NCBI RefSeq assembly: GCF_001424835.1 | Contig: NZ_LMCQ01000012.1 | Span: 187,755 to 251,754 of the forward strand | Source of the DNA: Variovorax sp. Root318D1 | GTDB lineage: Bacteria; Pseudomonadota; Gammaproteobacteria; Burkholderiales; Burkholderiaceae_C | Length of the DNA: 64,000 bases | Direction: 5' to 3' | In this document: piece after piece, positions 1-8,898 of the stretch | Numbering within the stretch: position 1 is the stretch's first letter | How the letters are laid out: every line of letters starts with the position of its first letter | Notes under the pieces: generated by a model | Databases searched by the model: none | What the model was told of the DNA's origin: nothing | The model's input: only the letters and a program-made list of their open reading frames with translations | Program-made: the position numbers and the translations under genes

Positions 1-282
1 TCATGGCAGCAGGCCTTTGTCAATCTTCGCAGTGGCCGGCCCGGGCGCCTGCCGCCGCCGGTCGAAAACTATCGGCAGAAGGTGGGGCCGGCGGAGAACG
101 CACTGCTCGATTCGGTGCTCTCCTGTTCGGCCGTGGGTTCTCCCGCCAAGGTGCGCGAAGGCGTGCAGGCCTTCATTGAAAGGACGGGCGCCGACGAACT
201 GATGATTACGTCGCAGGTGTTCGACCACGTGGCGCGGCTGCGCTCTTACGAACTGTTGGCCGGGCTGCGCGGCCGAGGCTGA
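1..282 (+). CDS. LLM-class flavin-dependent oxidoreductase, C-terminal end (partial)
   Basis: Only the last 93 codons are present; the frame is open from the first base and stops with TGA at 280-282. The visible part has the closing pattern of luciferase-like (FMN-dependent, TIM-barrel) monooxygenases: an S-C-S-A-V-G-S-P motif near residue 47 followed by a helix that reads [10 protein letters not shown], then a [12 protein letters not shown] strand and the R-L-R-S-Y-E-L-L-A ending. Members oxidise diverse organic substrates with FMNH2 and oxygen. The substrate cannot be inferred because the active-site half lies outside the window. Family assignment is good, function open. Confidence 0.8.
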   Translation, partial: SWQQAFVNLRSGRPGRLPPPVENYRQKVGPAENALLDSVLSCSAVGSPAKVREGVQAFIERTGADELMITSQVFDHVARLRSYELLAGLRGRG

Positions 283-331
283 TTCCCCCACGCGGCCGGG
301 CCTGGCGCGGGGCTGGGACAATGGCGGGCTT

Positions 332-1450
332 ATGGCAGCAGCAAAGCAACGGATCGTGGTGGGACTGAGCGGCGGGGTCGATTCCGCCGTGACGGCGCAT
401 CTGCTCAAGCAGCAGGGGCACGAGGTGGTCGGCATCTTCATGAAGAACTGGGAAGATGACGACGACAGCGAATACTGCTCGTCGAACATCGACTTCGTGG
501 ACGCGGCCGCCGTGGCCGACGTGCTGGGCATCGAGATCGAGCACGTCAACTTCGCGTCCGACTACAAGGACCGCGTGTTCGCCGAGTTCCTGCGCGAGTA
601 CAAGGCCGGCCGCACGCCCAACCCGGACGTGCTGTGCAATGCCGAGATCAAGTTCAAGGCCTTTCTTGACCATGCGATGCGCCTGGGTGCCGAGAAGATC
701 GCGACCGGCCACTACGCCCGCGTGCGGCTGAACGAAGCCACGGGCAAGCACGAACTGCTCAAGGGGCTCGACCCGTCCAAGGACCAGAGCTACTTCCTGC
801 ACCGGCTGAATCAGGCGCAGCTTTCGAAGACGCTGTTCCCCGTGGGCGAACTGCACAAGACCGAGGTGCGCCGCATCGCGGAAGAAATTGGCCTGCCCAA
901 CGCCAAGAAGAAGGACTCGACCGGCATCTGCTTCATCGGCGAGCGGCCGTTCCGCGAGTTCCTCAACCGCTACATCTCGAAGGAACCGGGGCCGATCAGG
1001 GACGACCGCGGCCGCAAGCTTGGCGAGCACCAGGGCCTGAGCTTCTACACGCTGGGCCAGCGGCAGGGGCTGGGCATTGGCGGCGTCAAGGAGAAGGGCG
1101 CGCAGCGCGGCTCGGGCGACCACTCGCCGTGGTTCGTGGCGCGCAAGGACGTCGAGAAGAACACACTGTGGGTGGTGCAAGGGCACGACCACCCCTGGCT
1201 GCTGTCGTCTGCGCTGACCGCAGGGGACGCGAGCTGGGTCTCGGGCGAGGCGCCCGCGCCGGGCGGCTACGGGTCCAAGGCGCGCTACCGGCAGGCCGAT
1301 GCGGCTTGCCGAATGGACGAAAGGGATGGGGCGGATGGCGAGGCGGGCTTCAGCCTGCGTTTCGACGAGCCGCAATGGGCGGTCACGCCCGGGCAATCGG
1401 CCGTGCTCTACGACGGCGAGCGCTGCCTCGGCGGCGGGGTCATCGTCTGA
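332..1450 (+). CDS. mnmA: tRNA-specific 2-thiouridylase MnmA
   Basis: 372 aa, the usual MnmA length. It thiolates U34 in the wobble position of tRNA-Lys, -Glu and -Gln in the cytoplasm, taking sulfur relayed from IscS. The N-terminal PP-loop SGGVDS lies at residues 13-18 and binds ATP; the two catalytic cysteines are C102 in the NPDVLCN motif and C200 in the STGICFIGE motif, both intact. The gene is followed, tail to tail, by a NudJ-type Nudix gene; the same two families also sit side by side in E. coli. No frameshift or unusual feature is visible. Confidence 0.97.
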   Translation: MAAAKQRIVVGLSGGVDSAVTAHLLKQQGHEVVGIFMKNWEDDDDSEYCSSNIDFVDAAAVADVLGIEIEHVNFASDYKDRVFAEFLREYKAGRTPNPDVLCNAEIKFKAFLDHAMRLGAEKIATGHYARVRLNEATGKHELLKGLDPSKDQSYFLHRLNQAQLSKTLFPVGELHKTEVRRIAEEIGLPNAKKKDSTGICFIGERPFREFLNRYISKEPGPIRDDRGRKLGEHQGLSFYTLGQRQGLGIGGVKEKGAQRGSGDHSPWFVARKDVEKNTLWVVQGHDHPWLLSSALTAGDASWVSGEAPAPGGYGSKARYRQADAACRMDERDGADGEAGFSLRFDEPQWAVTPGQSAVLYDGERCLGGGVIV

Positions 1451-1477
1451 TCGCCTGAAGCGGGGGCGCGGCCGCAG

Positions 1478-1960
1478 TCAGCGCACCGAGTCGTGGACGC
1501 GGATCAGTTCGAGCGGGTAGCGCCGGCCGGCCAGATGGTCTTCGACGGACTGCAGCAGCAGCGGACTGCGATGCCGCGGCACGCTGGCGCGGATTTCGTC
1601 GGCGCTCATCCAGACTGTTCGCACGATGCCTTCGTCGAGGGCCCGCCCCGCTTCCTTCGGGCCCAGGATGCCGGCAAACGCAAAGCGCATGTAGATCACG
1701 TCGTCTTCGTTCTTGCCGGTCCGATGGCTCGATCGTGCCATGTAGATGCCGATCAGCGCGGTGGGCGTGAAGGCGTGGGCGGTCTCCTCGAGCGTTTCGC
1801 GGGCGCAGCCTTCGATGGGCGATTCGCCGGGGTCGAGGTGCCCCGCCGGCGTGTTGAGCCTGAGGCCCTGGGCCGTGTGCTCCTCCACCAGCAGGAACTT
1901 GCCGTCCTGCTCGATCACCGCGGCCACGGTGACGTTGGGTTTCCAGCGGGATATCGTCAT
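1478..1960 (-). CDS. nudJ: Nudix hydrolase, NudJ-type
   Basis: 160 aa when started at the ATG at 1960, which places the WKPNVTVAAVI strand at the N-terminus as in E. coli NudJ; longer in-frame starts (2008, 2065) add a segment with no family likeness. The Nudix box is present as G-x5-E-x7-RE-x-LEE (about residues 40-60), with Ala in place of the Gly that usually follows the EE pair. The C-terminal RYPLEL motif also matches NudJ. The family hydrolyses nucleoside di/triphosphates and the thiamine precursor HMP-PP. It lies convergent to mnmA with a 27-bp gap. Confidence 0.88.
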   Translation of the reverse strand: MTISRWKPNVTVAAVIEQDGKFLLVEEHTAQGLRLNTPAGHLDPGESPIEGCARETLEETAHAFTPTALIGIYMARSSHRTGKNEDDVIYMRFAFAGILGPKEAGRALDEGIVRTVWMSADEIRASVPRHRSPLLLQSVEDHLAGRRYPLELIRVHDSVR

Positions 1961-2079
1961 TTGTCGCGCGGGCAGTGGGAAGAGCGATTGGAGACAGTAT
2001 CGCTCCATAGATTCCCCACCCTGCCAAGTCGGCGTTGCCGCTGACGCGGACGGCCGCGCCCACACCTTTGTTTTTTCGT

Positions 2080-2775
2080 CTAGCGCGAAAGGCTATTCGC
2101 CTCGACTGCCTCCAGCCGATACCCCAGGCCATAGATGGCAAGCAGCAGGAAACCGCTTTCGGCGCGCAGGGCCAGCTTGGATCGAAGGCGCGAGACGTGC
2201 GTGTCCAGCGAGCGCGAAAGGGCTTCCACGCCGACCCCCCACACGGCTTCGTGCAGGTGCTCGCGCGAGAGCATGCGGCCCAGGTTCTGGAACAGGAACA
2301 GGGCCAGCTCGTACTCGCGGTTCTTCAAGTCGACCTTCACGCCCCTGACTTTGAGAATGCGCGCCGGAGGGTAGAAGTGGTAGTCGCCGAACACCAGTTC
2401 CGCTTCGTGCTGGGATGGATAGGACCGGCGCAGCAGCGCATTGACGCGCGCCTCGAGCTCATTGGCCCGAAAGGGATTGGTCATGAAATCGTCGGCCCCG
2501 GCATTGAGCCCGTCGATCACGTCGGCATCTTCGCGCTGGTCGGTGACGAAAAGGATCGGCAGGCGGCTCTTGAGTTCGCTGCGGACCGTCTTCACCACGT
2601 CGATGCCAAGCATATCCGGCGGGCACCAGTTCAGGATCAGGAGATCGAAAGTTTGCCGTCGGAGGTCCTGCAGCAGGATCCGTCCTTCGGCATAGGGGTG
2701 GCATTCGTGGCCGAACCCCGCCATCGCGTGGCTGAGAGTTTGCTCGGCCTCGTCTTCAAGTACCGCGATACGCAT
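2080..2775 (-). CDS. OmpR-family response regulator with degenerate receiver
   Basis: 231 aa. A receiver domain (about 1-115) is followed by a winged-helix DNA-binding domain (about 130-227, with the typical REYELALFLF and THVSRLRSKL segments). The acidic pocket E7/D8 and T78 are kept, but the phospho-acceptor position is Asn (N49 in LILNWCPPD, normally LDW) and the conserved Lys of the K-P-F motif is also Asn (N100 in MTNPF). Canonical Asp phosphorylation is therefore not expected; it may act phosphorylation-independently. No histidine kinase is adjacent. The start ATG at 2775 opens with the expected MRIAVLEDE strand. Its target genes are unknown. Confidence 0.9.
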   Translation of the reverse strand: MRIAVLEDEAEQTLSHAMAGFGHECHPYAEGRILLQDLRRQTFDLLILNWCPPDMLGIDVVKTVRSELKSRLPILFVTDQREDADVIDGLNAGADDFMTNPFRANELEARVNALLRRSYPSQHEAELVFGDYHFYPPARILKVRGVKVDLKNREYELALFLFQNLGRMLSREHLHEAVWGVGVEALSRSLDTHVSRLRSKLALRAESGFLLLAIYGLGYRLEAVEANSLSR

Positions 2776-3140
2776 TCCATCCCCTTCGTCGTTATCAGCC
2801 TCTGGTGGGCCGTAATAGAAGGAAGTGTATCGATGCGACTCTTTGGGTTAATGGAATTGCGTGCAATAAATGCACGTTATCGAGTACTTTCTACGAGCTA
2901 GCGTCAGTTAGCGACAATTGCAAAATAATGTCATTTGGGCTGAGCCGCCTCCGAGCGTCCGTGGCGAGCGCGAGGTTGGGCGCAATCGTTGCCGTCGCTA
3001 GCATTTATATAGCTGCAGGTGCAATGACGGCGGTCATCTAACGGCGAAACCGGGGCGCGGATCAAGGCGACAGTGGCGCTTGTAATCTTGCTGTAAGCTC
3101 TGCCCGCGTTCCGTATTGCCCTTGCCCTGAGGAGATCTCT
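2776..3140. other. Divergent intergenic region between response regulator and pntAA
   Basis: This 365-bp spacer must carry promoters for both flanking genes. Bases 2800-2960 are clearly more A+T-rich than the surroundings. It contains a near-palindrome CGTGCAATAAATGCACG at 2860-2876 (6-bp arms, 5-nt centre), about 85 bp upstream of the regulator start, a possible operator. A 37-codon ORF at 2928-3041 has a hydrophobic C-terminal half but no ribosome-binding site; I do not call it. GAGGAG at 3128-3133 is the likely ribosome-binding site of pntAA. No RNA gene was recognised. Confidence 0.6.
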
Positions 3141-4271
3141 ATGCTGATAGGCGTGCCTGCCGAGACGACGGCCGGCGAAACCCGTGTGGCCGTTACGCCC
3201 GAGACGGTGAAGAAACTGGTCGCCTCCGGGCACGCGGTTCGCGTGCAGTCGGGGGCCGGCGTTGCAGCCAGCGTCACCGATGCCGCCTATCAGGCGACCG
3301 GCGCCGAAATCACCGACGTGGCGGCCGCCTTCGGGTCCGACATGGTGCTCAAGGTGCGCACGCCCAGCGAATCGGAAACCGCGCTCATGAAGTCGGGCAC
3401 CGTCGTCATCGGCATGCTCAACCCCTTCGATGCGGCCGGGCTGCAGCGTCTGGCCACGGCCGGGCTCACCGCTTTCGCGCTCGAAGCCGCGCCGCGCACC
3501 ACCCGCGCCCAGAGCATGGACGTGCTCTCGTCGCAGGCCAACATCGCCGGCTACAAGGCCGTGATGATCGCGGCCGACAAGTACCAGCGCTTCTTCCCGA
3601 TGCTGATGACCGCCGCCGGCACTGTGAAGGCGGCGCGCGTGGTGATCCTGGGCGTGGGCGTGGCGGGCCTGCAGGCCATTGCCACCGCCAAGCGCCTGGG
3701 CGCCGTGATCGAGGCCTCCGACGTGCGCCCGAGCGTCAAGGAACAGATCGAGTCGCTCGGCGGCAAGTTCATCGAAGTGTCCTATGACACCGACGAGGAG
3801 AAGGAAGCCGCGGTCGGCGTGGGCGGCTACGCCAAGCCCATGCCTCCCAGCTGGCTGGCGCGCCAGCAGGTCGAGGTGGCCAAGCGCGTGGCACTGGCCG
3901 ACATCGTCATCAGCACCGCGCTCATCCCCGGCCGTGCCGCACCCACGCTCATCACCGAGGACATGGTCAAGGCCATGAAACCTGGCTCGGTGATCGTCGA
4001 CATCGCGGCCGGCAAGGGGCCCGATGGCGTGGGCGGCAACTGCCCGCTCTCGGAAGCCGACCGCACGGTGATCAAGCACGGCGTGACCATCGTCGGCGAG
4101 ACCAACCTGCCGGCGCTGGTGGCGGCCGACGCGTCGGCGCTGTATGCGCGCAACGTGCTCGACTTCCTCAAGCTCATCGTCACCAAGGAGGGCGGCCTGA
4201 AGATCGACCTCGAAGACGACATCGTCGCCGCCTGCCGCGTCGCGCACGACGGCCAGGTCACGAAGAAATAA
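3141..4271 (+). CDS. pntAA: NAD(P) transhydrogenase subunit alpha, part 1 (NAD-binding)
   Basis: 376 aa, matching the soluble domain I subunit of the split-type (three-polypeptide) transhydrogenase. It binds NAD(H) on the cytoplasmic side of the proton-pumping Re/Si-specific enzyme, which uses the proton gradient to make NADPH from NADH. Visible are the opening MLIGVPAETTAGETRVAV, the nucleotide-binding LGVGVAGLQAIATAKRLGA (about 168-186) and the ARQQVEVAKR and DIAAGKGPDGVGGN segments typical of PntA/AlaDH-like folds. GAGGAG lies 7 bases before the ATG. It is the first gene of pntAA-pntAB-pntB. Confidence 0.96.
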   Translation: MLIGVPAETTAGETRVAVTPETVKKLVASGHAVRVQSGAGVAASVTDAAYQATGAEITDVAAAFGSDMVLKVRTPSESETALMKSGTVVIGMLNPFDAAGLQRLATAGLTAFALEAAPRTTRAQSMDVLSSQANIAGYKAVMIAADKYQRFFPMLMTAAGTVKAARVVILGVGVAGLQAIATAKRLGAVIEASDVRPSVKEQIESLGGKFIEVSYDTDEEKEAAVGVGGYAKPMPPSWLARQQVEVAKRVALADIVISTALIPGRAAPTLITEDMVKAMKPGSVIVDIAAGKGPDGVGGNCPLSEADRTVIKHGVTIVGETNLPALVAADASALYARNVLDFLKLIVTKEGGLKIDLEDDIVAACRVAHDGQVTKK

Positions 4272-4304
4272 GCCACCCCGGCACCCCCGCGAGGAGAAGA
4301 ATCC

Positions 4305-4637
4305 ATGGATCCCGTTTCCCACACCGTCATCAATCTCATCATCTTCGTGCTGGCCATCTACGTGGGCTACCACGTGGTGTGGACCGTCACGCCGGCGCTG
4401 CACACGCCGCTCATGGCCGTGACCAACGCCATCTCGGCCATCGTGGTCGTGGGCGCCATGCTGGCGGCCGCGCTCACCGAAACCACCCTGGGCAAGACCA
4501 TGGGCGTGCTCGCGGTCGCGCTGGCGGCGGTGAACATCTTCGGCGGCTTCCTCGTCACGCGGCGCATGCTCGAAATGTTCAAGAAGAAGGACAAGAAAGC
4601 CGCGGCGCCCAAGGCCGAGTCGGGAGCCGCCCAATGA
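4305..4637 (+). CDS. pntAB: NAD(P) transhydrogenase subunit alpha, part 2 (membrane)
   Basis: 110 aa, the short membrane piece of the split alpha subunit. Three to four hydrophobic helices are visible (about residues 5-25, 35-55, 60-85), ending in a Lys-rich cytoplasmic tail (KKKDKKAAAPKAE). It builds part of the proton channel together with PntB. A GAGGAG ribosome-binding site precedes the start, and its TGA overlaps the ATG of pntB (ATGA at 4634-4637), so the two are translationally coupled. Confidence 0.93.
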   Translation: MDPVSHTVINLIIFVLAIYVGYHVVWTVTPALHTPLMAVTNAISAIVVVGAMLAAALTETTLGKTMGVLAVALAAVNIFGGFLVTRRMLEMFKKKDKKAAAPKAESGAAQ

Positions 4638-6061
4638 GCATGAACGTCGTCACGCTGCTGTACCTGGTTGCCAGCGTCTGCTTCATCCAGGCCTTGAAGG
4701 GCCTGTCCCATCCGACCACCTCCATCCGCGGCAACCTGTTCGGCATGGCCGGCATGGCCATCGCGGTGGTGACCACCGGCGCGCTGATCTACAACCTGGC
4801 TGGCGGCCACCTCATGGGCCTGGCCTGGGTGCTGCTGGGGCTGGTGGTGGGCGGCGGCTACGGCGCCTACCGCGCCAAAACGGTCGAGATGACCAAGATG
4901 CCCGAGCTGGTGGCTTTCTTCCACAGCATGATCGGCCTGGCGGCGGTGTTCATCGCGGTGGCGGCCGTGGTCGAACCCGCGGCCATGCTCGAAGGCATCG
5001 CCAAGGGCGCGCCCATTCCCGCCGGCAACCGGCTGGAGCTGTTCCTGGGTGCGGCCATCGGCGCCATCACCTTCAGCGGCTCCGTCATCGCCTTCGGCAA
5101 GCTCTCGGGCACCTACAAGTTCCGGCTGTTCCAGGGCGCGCCGGTGCAGTTCGCGGGCCAGCACATGCTGAACCTGGTGCTCGGCCTGGCCATGATCGGC
5201 CTCGGGCTGGTGTTCATGTTTACCGAAAGCTGGCCGGCGTTCTTCGCGATGCTGGCGCTGGCCTTCGTGATGGGCGTGCTCATCATCATCCCGATCGGCG
5301 GCGCCGACATGCCGGTGGTGGTGTCGATGCTCAACAGCTACTCGGGCTGGGCGGCCGCGGGCATCGGCTTCAGCCTGAACAACGCGATGCTGATCGTGGC
5401 CGGTTCGCTGGTGGGCTCGTCGGGTGCGATCCTGAGCTACATCATGTGCAAGGCCATGAACCGCTCGTTCTTCAACGTGATCCTGGGCGGCTTCGGCGGC
5501 GAGGCGGTCACGGCCGCCGGCGGCGCCAAGGAGCAGCGGCCCGTCAAGAGCGGCAGCGCCGACGACGCCGCCTTCGTGCTGGGCAATGCCGAGACGGTGG
5601 TCATCGTGCCGGGCTACGGCCTGGCGGTGGCGCGCGCGCAGCATGCGGTGAAGGAACTCGCCGAGAAGCTCACGCACAAGGGCATCACCGTGAAGTACGC
5701 GATCCACCCGGTGGCCGGGCGCATGCCGGGCCACATGAACGTGCTCTTGGCCGAGGCCGAGGTGCCCTACGACCAGGTGTTCGAGATGGAAGACATCAAC
5801 GGCGAATTCGGCCAGGCCGACGTGGCGATCATCCTGGGCGCCAACGACGTGGTGAACCCCGCCGCGCTCACCAAGGGCAGCCCGATCTACGGCATGCCGA
5901 TCCTGGAGGCCTATAAGGCCAAGACGGTGATCGTGAACAAGCGCTCCATGGCAGCGGGCTATGCCGGCCTGGACAACGAGCTGTTCTACATGGACAAGAC
6001 GATGATGGTCTTTGGCGATGCGAAAAAAGTAGTGGAAGATATGGGCAAGGCCATCGAATAG
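4634..6061 (+). CDS. pntB: NAD(P) transhydrogenase subunit beta
   Basis: 475 aa with the ATG at 4634 overlapping the pntAB stop; an in-frame ORF extends further upstream but only as a shadow of pntAB. The N-terminal half holds about nine membrane helices of the proton channel; the C-terminal half (about 290-475) is the NADP(H)-binding domain III, with the VPGYGLAVARAQ fingerprint, the FEMEDIN loop, GANDVVNPAA and the RSMAAGYAGLDN segment all intact. Together with pntAA/pntAB this makes a complete enzyme. A hairpin with a T-rich tail follows at 6102. Confidence 0.96.
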   Translation: MSMNVVTLLYLVASVCFIQALKGLSHPTTSIRGNLFGMAGMAIAVVTTGALIYNLAGGHLMGLAWVLLGLVVGGGYGAYRAKTVEMTKMPELVAFFHSMIGLAAVFIAVAAVVEPAAMLEGIAKGAPIPAGNRLELFLGAAIGAITFSGSVIAFGKLSGTYKFRLFQGAPVQFAGQHMLNLVLGLAMIGLGLVFMFTESWPAFFAMLALAFVMGVLIIIPIGGADMPVVVSMLNSYSGWAAAGIGFSLNNAMLIVAGSLVGSSGAILSYIMCKAMNRSFFNVILGGFGGEAVTAAGGAKEQRPVKSGSADDAAFVLGNAETVVIVPGYGLAVARAQHAVKELAEKLTHKGITVKYAIHPVAGRMPGHMNVLLAEAEVPYDQVFEMEDINGEFGQADVAIILGANDVVNPAALTKGSPIYGMPILEAYKAKTVIVNKRSMAAGYAGLDNELFYMDKTMMVFGDAKKVVEDMGKAIE

Positions 6062-6101
6062 GCAGAAGGTCCGTGCCCGCGCAGTGCGGGCCAGATCATC
6101 G

Positions 6102-6131
6102 CGGCGCCATCACGTGCGCCGTTTTCGTTTT
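6102..6131 (+). terminator. Intrinsic terminator after pntB
   Basis: CGGCGC at 6102-6107 pairs with GCGCCG at 6116-6121 around an 8-nt loop, and TTTTCGTTTT follows at 6122-6131. A weaker hairpin, GCCCGC/GCGGGC at 6075-6091, precedes it without a T-run. This separates the transhydrogenase operon from fadD. Confidence 0.7.
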
Positions 6132-6161
6132 CAGATAACTCGATTTGGAGGAGACACATCC

Positions 6162-7841
6162 ATGACCGATCGTCCCTGGCTCGGCAGCTACCCGCAAGGC
6201 GTGCCTGCCGATATCGATCCTTCCCAATACCCGTCGCTGGTGGCGCTCATGGAAGAGAGCTTCACCAAGTACGCTGACCGCACGGCCTACAGCTTCATGG
6301 GCAAGGACGTGAGCTACAAGGAAACCGACAAGCTCAGCAAGGCGTTTGCGACCTATCTGCAAGGGCTGGGCCTGGCCAAGGGCGACCGTGTGGCGGTGAT
6401 GATGCCCAACTGCCCGCAGTACCCGATCGCGGTCGCGGCCATCCTGCGCGCCGGCCTGATCCTGGTGAACGTGAATCCGCTGTACACGCCGCGCGAGCTG
6501 GAGCACCAGCTCAAGGACTCGGGCGCCAAGGCCATCGTCATCATGGAAAACTTCGGCACCACGCTGCAGCAGTGCATAGCGGCCACGCCAATCAGGCACA
6601 TCGTGCTCGCCGCAATGGGCGACCGGCTCGGCTTGCTGAAAGGCGCGCTCGTCAACTATGTGGTGCGCAACGTCAAGAAGCTGGTGCCCCAGTACAGCCT
6701 CCCGGGCGCGGTGCGCTTCAACGATGCGCTCGACCAAGGCAAGGGCCGCACCCTGCAAGTGCCCGTCATCGGCCCGGACGACGTGGCCGTGCTGCAGTAC
6801 ACCGGAGGCACCACCGGCGTTTCGAAGGGTGCGGTGCTGCTGCATCGCAACGTGATCGCGAACGTGCTGCAATCCGAAGCCTGGAACGAACCCGTCATGG
6901 CGCAGGTGCCAGCTGGCGAGCAGCCGACGAGCGTCTGCGCGCTGCCGCTGTATCACATCTTCGCCTTCACGGTCGGCATGATGCTGAACATGCGCACGGG
7001 CGGCAAGCTGATCCTGATCCCGAATCCGCGCGACCTGGCGGGGGTGCTCAAGGAGCTCTCCAAGCACACGATCCACAGCTTTCCCGCGGTCAACACGCTG
7101 TTCAACGGGCTGGCGAACCATCCCGATTTCAACACGGTCAACTGGAAGAACCTCAAGGTGTCGGTCGGCGGCGGAATGGCGGTTCAGGCGGCGGTCGCCA
7201 AGCTCTGGCTCGAGAAAACCGGCTGCCCGATCTGCGAAGGCTATGGCCTTTCCGAAACCTCACCCTCGGCCACTTGCAATCCGACCAACAGCAGGGCCTA
7301 CACCGGCACCATCGGCGTGCCGCTGCCGAGCACCTGGCTCAAGCTGCTCGATGACGAGGGCCGCGAAGTGCCGCCGGGACAGGCCGGCGAAATCGCGATC
7401 AAGGGCCCGCAGGTGATGGCCGGCTACTGGCAGCGCCCCGACGAAACCGCCAAGGTCATGACGCCCGACGGCTACTTCAAGAGCGGCGACATCGGCATGG
7501 TCGACGAACGCGGCTACTTCAAGGTGGTCGACCGCAAGAAGGACATGATCCTGGTCTCGGGCTTCAACGTGTACCCGAACGAGGTCGAAGACGTGGTGGC
7601 GCAGGTTCCGGGCGTGCTCGAATGCGCGGCCGTGGGCGTAAGCGACGAGAAGACGGGCGAGGCTGTCAAGCTCGTGATCGTCAAGAAGGACCCGTCGCTG
7701 ACCGAGGCTCAGGTGCGCGAATACTGCAGAGCAAACCTTACGGGTTACAAGCAGCCGCGAACCATCGAGTTCCGTACCGATCTGCCGAAGACCCCGGTGG
7801 GCAAGATCCTCCGTCGCGAACTGCGGGACGCCAAGAAGTAA
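6162..7841 (+). CDS. fadD: Long-chain fatty-acid--CoA ligase
   Basis: 559 aa from the ATG at 6162, chosen because GGAGGAG lies at 6146-6152; an upstream in-frame start at 6084 runs through the terminator. It activates long-chain fatty acids to acyl-CoA via an acyl-adenylate, at the inner membrane. The AMP-binding P-loop YTGGTTGVSKGA is near residue 212, the SETSP segment near 365, and the fatty-acid/AMP signature DKKDMILVSGFNVYPNEVED-type region near 450-470 is complete, as is the C-terminal PKTPVGKILRREL with the catalytic Lys. It stands between transhydrogenase and the dpp operon with its own spacing on both sides. Confidence 0.93.
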   Translation: MTDRPWLGSYPQGVPADIDPSQYPSLVALMEESFTKYADRTAYSFMGKDVSYKETDKLSKAFATYLQGLGLAKGDRVAVMMPNCPQYPIAVAAILRAGLILVNVNPLYTPRELEHQLKDSGAKAIVIMENFGTTLQQCIAATPIRHIVLAAMGDRLGLLKGALVNYVVRNVKKLVPQYSLPGAVRFNDALDQGKGRTLQVPVIGPDDVAVLQYTGGTTGVSKGAVLLHRNVIANVLQSEAWNEPVMAQVPAGEQPTSVCALPLYHIFAFTVGMMLNMRTGGKLILIPNPRDLAGVLKELSKHTIHSFPAVNTLFNGLANHPDFNTVNWKNLKVSVGGGMAVQAAVAKLWLEKTGCPICEGYGLSETSPSATCNPTNSRAYTGTIGVPLPSTWLKLLDDEGREVPPGQAGEIAIKGPQVMAGYWQRPDETAKVMTPDGYFKSGDIGMVDERGYFKVVDRKKDMILVSGFNVYPNEVEDVVAQVPGVLECAAVGVSDEKTGEAVKLVIVKKDPSLTEAQVREYCRANLTGYKQPRTIEFRTDLPKTPVGKILRRELRDAKK

Positions 7842-7891
7842 GGGTTCGGCCCGGGTAGGGCCGCGGCACCGATCTTGCATATTGCGGATCG

Positions 7892-8896
7892 ATGCTTCGC
7901 TTCCTACTCACCCGGGTGAGCTTGCTGGTGCCGACCTTCATCGGCATGACGCTGCTTGCCTTCTTTCTCATCCGGCTGGTGCCGGGTGACCCGATCGAGA
8001 CCATGGCCGGCGAGCGCGGCATCGACCCCGCGCGCCATGCGCAGTTGCGCGCGGCCTATGGCTTCGACAAGCCGGTGATCGTGCAGTACGGCATCTACAT
8101 CGGCCGCGTGCTGCATGGCGACCTGGGCAAGTCGATCATCACGCAGGAGTCGGTGGCCAACGAATTCCTCGCGCTGTTTCCCGCCACGGTCGAGCTTGGC
8201 GTGTGCGCAATTCTCTTTGCACTGCTGCTGGGCCTCCCGGCCGGCATTCTGGCGGCGGTGCGGCGCAATTCCATCTTCGATCATGGCGTGATGGCCACCT
8301 CGCTCACCGGCTATTCGATGCCGATCTTCTGGTGGGGGCTGCTGCTGATCCTGTTCTTCTCGGTGCAGTTGGGCTGGACGCCCGTGTCGGGGCGCATCGC
8401 GGTGCAGTATTTCGTCGAGCCCGAGACCGGCTTTCTGCTGATCGATGCATTGCGCGCCGGCGATGTCGATGCATTCTGGTCGGCACTGCACCATCTGATT
8501 CTTCCAGCCATTGTGCTCGGCACCGTGCCTCTCGCGGTCATCGCGCGCATGACCCGCTCGGCCATGCTCGAAGTGCTGGGCGAAGACTACATTCGCACCG
8601 CGCGCGCCAAGGGCCTCTCGCGCTTTCGCGTGGTGGGGCTGCATGCGCTGCGCAATGCGCTGATCCCCGTGGTCACGGTCATCGGGCTGCAGGTGGGCGT
8701 GCTTTTCACCGGCGCGATCCTCACTGAAACCATCTTCTCGTGGCCCGGCGTCGGCAAGTGGCTCATCGAAGCCATCGGCCGGCGCGACTACCCGGTGCTG
8801 CAGGGCGGCATGCTGCTGCTGGGTGGCATCGTGATGCTGGTGAACCTGTTGGTCGATGTGACCTACGGCGTCATCAATCCGCGAATCAGGCGCTGA
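7892..8896 (+). CDS. dppB: ABC transporter permease, DppB-type
   Basis: 334 aa with about six membrane helices. The N-terminal [13 protein letters not shown] motif and the cytoplasmic EAA loop (about 220-240: [15 protein letters not shown]) identify a peptide/nickel-type inner-membrane permease of the DppB/OppB group. It forms the translocation pore with DppC. It is the first gene of a tightly packed operon dppB-dppC-dppD-dppF-dppA-mtnN; dppC starts 2 bases after its stop. Confidence 0.9.
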   Translation: MLRFLLTRVSLLVPTFIGMTLLAFFLIRLVPGDPIETMAGERGIDPARHAQLRAAYGFDKPVIVQYGIYIGRVLHGDLGKSIITQESVANEFLALFPATVELGVCAILFALLLGLPAGILAAVRRNSIFDHGVMATSLTGYSMPIFWWGLLLILFFSVQLGWTPVSGRIAVQYFVEPETGFLLIDALRAGDVDAFWSALHHLILPAIVLGTVPLAVIARMTRSAMLEVLGEDYIRTARAKGLSRFRVVGLHALRNALIPVVTVIGLQVGVLFTGAILTETIFSWPGVGKWLIEAIGRRDYPVLQGGMLLLGGIVMLVNLLVDVTYGVINPRIRR

Positions 8897-8898
8897 AC

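Noticed and set aside
206..1396. Long minus-strand ORF opposite mnmA
   Set aside because: An antisense shadow produced by high G+C third positions; low-complexity Arg/Ala-rich product, whereas MnmA on the plus strand has all motifs.
2928..3041. 37-codon ORF with a hydrophobic C-terminal half in the regulator/pntAA spacer
   Set aside because: No ribosome-binding site before the ATG and no recognisable family. Could be a small membrane peptide, but the evidence is too thin.
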